In this document: one piece after another, positions 5,674 through 7,428 of the stretch | Position numbering within the stretch: position 1 is the first letter of the stretch | Layout: the number at the start of each line of letters is the position of its first letter | DNA from: Caldilineaceae bacterium | GTDB taxonomy: Bacteria > Chloroflexota > Anaerolineae > Caldilineales > Caldilineaceae | DNA: 7,428 bases | Assembly (NCBI GenBank): GCA_012032975.1 | Contig: JAAUPU010000128.1 | Coordinates: forward strand, 1 to 7,428 | Direction: 5' to 3' | The notes under the pieces: generated by a model | Seen by the model: the letters and a program-made list of their open reading frames with translations, nothing else | What the model was told of the DNA's origin: nothing | Databases searched by the model: none | Translations under genes and position numbers: made by a program

Positions 5674-6287
5674 ATGCACTATCAACCAGGCGGCGGCTGG
5701 ATCGAACTGATCTGCGGTTCCATGTTCAGCGGCAAGACAGAGGAACTCCTGCGTCGCGTGCGCCGAGCCGAGATTGCACGCAAAAAGGTCCAGCTTTTCA
5801 AGCCGCAGATCGACTCGCGCTACGGGCTGGAACGGGTGGCCTCTCACAATGGCGTCAGCCGTGAGGATGTCGTCGTGGTTGCCGCCGCCGCGGATATCCT
5901 GGCGCACATCCACCCAGACACAGAAGTGGTCGCGGTCGATGAGGTGCAGTTTTTCGACTGGAACGTGGCCGATGTCTGCATGGTGCTGGCCAACCAGGGC
6001 ATGAGGGTGATCGCCACCGGCCTCGACCAGGATTTCCGCGGCGACCCCTTTGGCCCCATGCCGCTGCTCATGGCGCTGGCCGAAAACGTAGACAAGCTCC
6101 ATGCCATCTGCGTGGTCTGTGGCGCATCGGCCAGCCGCACGCAACGGCTGATCGATGGGCAACCGCGCGCTATGATGATGCCGTGATCCTGGTGGGCGGC
6201 AGCGAGAGCTATGAAGCACGCTGTCGCAATTGCCACGAGGTGCCCGGCAGACCCAATATTTTTCCACCAGCGGATGCCGTCGCGTAG
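5674..6287 (+). CDS. tdk: Thymidine kinase (type II), one-base frameshift at 6163-6164
   Basis: Phosphorylates thymidine to dTMP with ATP in the cytoplasmic pyrimidine salvage pathway. Starting at ATG 5674, with GGAG 10 bases upstream, it shows the P-loop GSMFSGKT (residues 15-22), the DEVQFF motif with catalytic Glu90, [15 protein letters not shown], and the first zinc pair CVVC. As read, it stops early at 6186 after GQPRAMMMP. Restoring one C (CC to CCC at 6163-6164) gives [15 protein letters not shown], then [11 protein letters not shown] with the second zinc pair, and a stop at 6285-6287, for 204 residues, the usual length. The lost part carries the thymidine-binding lasso, so the uncorrected product would be inactive. 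I favour sequence error. Association of rpmE with tdk is known in Firmicutes too. An earlier in-frame start at 5617 lies in the terminator and is rejected. Confidence 0.93.
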
Positions 6288-6319
6288 GCAGCATCCATCC
6301 ACCCAAGAAACGTAGCCAA

Positions 6320-7428
6320 ATGGAGACTGAAAGCCAGGTCATTTCGCCGTCGCGTTTGCAGACGATTGCCTCGCAATTTTTGCTCGACCAGGATGTCGCC
6401 TTCTTCAACCATGGCAGCTTTGGCGCATGCCCGCGGCCGGTCTTCGAGACCTACCAGCATTGGCAGCGCGAACTGGAACGCCAACCGGTCGATTTCATCC
6501 AGCGCCGCGTCCCCGGGCTGATCAACGCCGCGCGGGCCACGTTGGGCGAATTTGTCGGCGCACAGGCAGACAACGTCGTGTTCGTGCCCAAACGCTACCT
6601 ATGGCGTCAACATCGTCACCCGCTCGCTCGATCTGCAGCCGGGCGATGAGGTGTTGACCAGCGACCACGAGTATGGCGCTGTCAACAACAGTTGGCGCTT
6701 CAACTGCGAAAAACGCCAGGCGCGCTACATCAATCAGCCGCTGCCGTTGCCTTTCGATGAGCCAGACCAGGTGGTCGATGCGCTGTGGGAAGGGGTGACC
6801 GAACGAACCCGCGTGATCGCGCTGAGCCATATCACGTCGCCCACCGCGCTGATCCTGCCAATCGAGGCTATCTGTCGGCGCGCGCGGGACGAGGGCATCA
6901 TCACGGTCATCGACGGCGCCCACGCGTTGGGCCAGATCGACCTGGACCTCGAAGCGATGGGGGTGACCTTTTATACCGGGAACGCCCACAAGTGGCTCTG
7001 CGCGCCCAAGGGGTCGGCCTTTCTCTACGCCGACGCCGAGTGGCAGTCGGTGCTGGAACCGCTTGTTGTCAGCCACGGCTGGAGCAGGGGCGACACGGGG
7101 TCAACCTTCCTGGACTATTTTTCGTGGACGGGCACCATGGACCCGGCTGCCTATCTCAGCGTGCCGGCTGCAATTCAGTTTCAGCGCGACAATGATTGGT
7201 CGTCTGTACGCGCACGCTGCCATGCACTGGCCAGCGATCTGCGTGACCGAATCCAGGCCATCACCGAACTACCCCATATCACAACCGGCCGGCATCCCTG
7301 GTACGCCCAAATGTTCACCGCGCCGCTGCCGGCGGAAAGCGCGCCGCTGCTGCGCGAGCGGTTGTGGCGTGACTTCAAGATCGAAGTGCCGATCACTGGC
7401 CATCTCGACCAGTCGATGATCCGCGTTT
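6320..7428 (+). CDS. Class V aminotransferase, isopenicillin N epimerase (CefD)-like; frameshift at 6590-6592, 3' end outside window
   Basis: A PLP-dependent enzyme of fold type I. ATG 6320 opens METESQVISPSRL; no clear Shine-Dalgarno site precedes it, and the gap to the corrected tdk stop is 32 bases. FFNHGSFGACPRPVFE is the substrate and cofactor loop typical of CefD-like members. The frame breaks after VVFVP: one extra A in AAA (6590-6592) must be removed to read NATYGVNIVTRSLDL. The rest is then open to the window edge. It includes SDHEYGAVNN, cofactor-binding Asp in VIDGAHALGQ, and Schiff-base Lys224 in NAHKWLCAPKG (codon 6990-6992). The family includes epimerases, cysteine desulfurases and other transaminases, but the NHGSFG and NAHKW context favours the CefD-like group. 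The real substrate is unknown; no antibiotic pathway genes are nearby. The frameshift is probably a homopolymer error. Confidence 0.9.

Noticed and set aside
6320..7428. Beta-lactam biosynthesis cluster suggested by the isopenicillin N epimerase-like enzyme
   Set aside because: No synthetase, synthase or other pathway gene is present, and CefD-like enzymes are widespread in bacteria with other or unknown roles.

Overview
This is GC-rich bacterial DNA, most likely from a member of the Chloroflexota (Caldilinea/Anaerolinea-like). I infer this from three things: a DevBCA-like exporter, a bL31 whose core looks chloroflexal, and the ribosomal protein order uL21-bL27-bL31 followed by thymidine kinase. 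No 16S rRNA or other decisive marker is present, so the assignment is moderate only. The quality of the assembly matters here. Three genes each carry one single-base indel in a short homopolymer, and the first ~190 bases look like a foreign piece joined to the rest.

Left part (1-884): about 190 bases encode the end of a CPA2/Kef-type cation:proton antiporter membrane domain on the + strand. With no stop codon this passes directly into the 3' end of an ABC ATPase gene on the - strand. The two homologies meet or overlap at about 174-195.

Exporter operon (- strand, 3394 down to ~174): a HlyD/DevB-type membrane fusion protein (one base deleted near 2405), an FtsX-fold permease of DevC type, and a LolD/DevA-type ATPase. 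They are tightly spaced (11 and 16 nt gaps) and form one efflux or export machine. A TetR/AcrR-family regulator (3483-4073) lies immediately upstream on the same strand. Inverted repeats placed like operators sit in front of both the fusion-protein gene and the regulator gene, so local repression by this TetR is likely.

Divergent control region (4074-4400, 327 bases): it holds the regulator's probable promoter and operator, a perfect 11-bp inverted repeat with arms 29 bases apart, a strong sigma70-type promoter for the ribosomal operon (TTGACT, 18 bp, TATAAT), and a ~135-nt structured leader.

Right part (+ strand, 4401-7428): rplU, rpmA and rpmE are almost contiguous, then comes a strong intrinsic terminator, then tdk and a class V aminotransferase that runs off the window. 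rplU carries an unusual ~80-residue acidic tail and rpmE a ~45-residue Ala/Arg/Glu-rich tail. tdk is broken by a one-base deletion (6163-6164) and the aminotransferase by a one-base insertion (6590-6592). In both, correcting one base restores a normal family protein, so sequencing error is the simplest explanation.

I see no clearly new multi-gene system, CRISPR array, tRNA, rRNA or insertion sequence. The points most worth a second look are the chimeric junction, the operator architecture, the rplU leader and the ribosomal protein tails.
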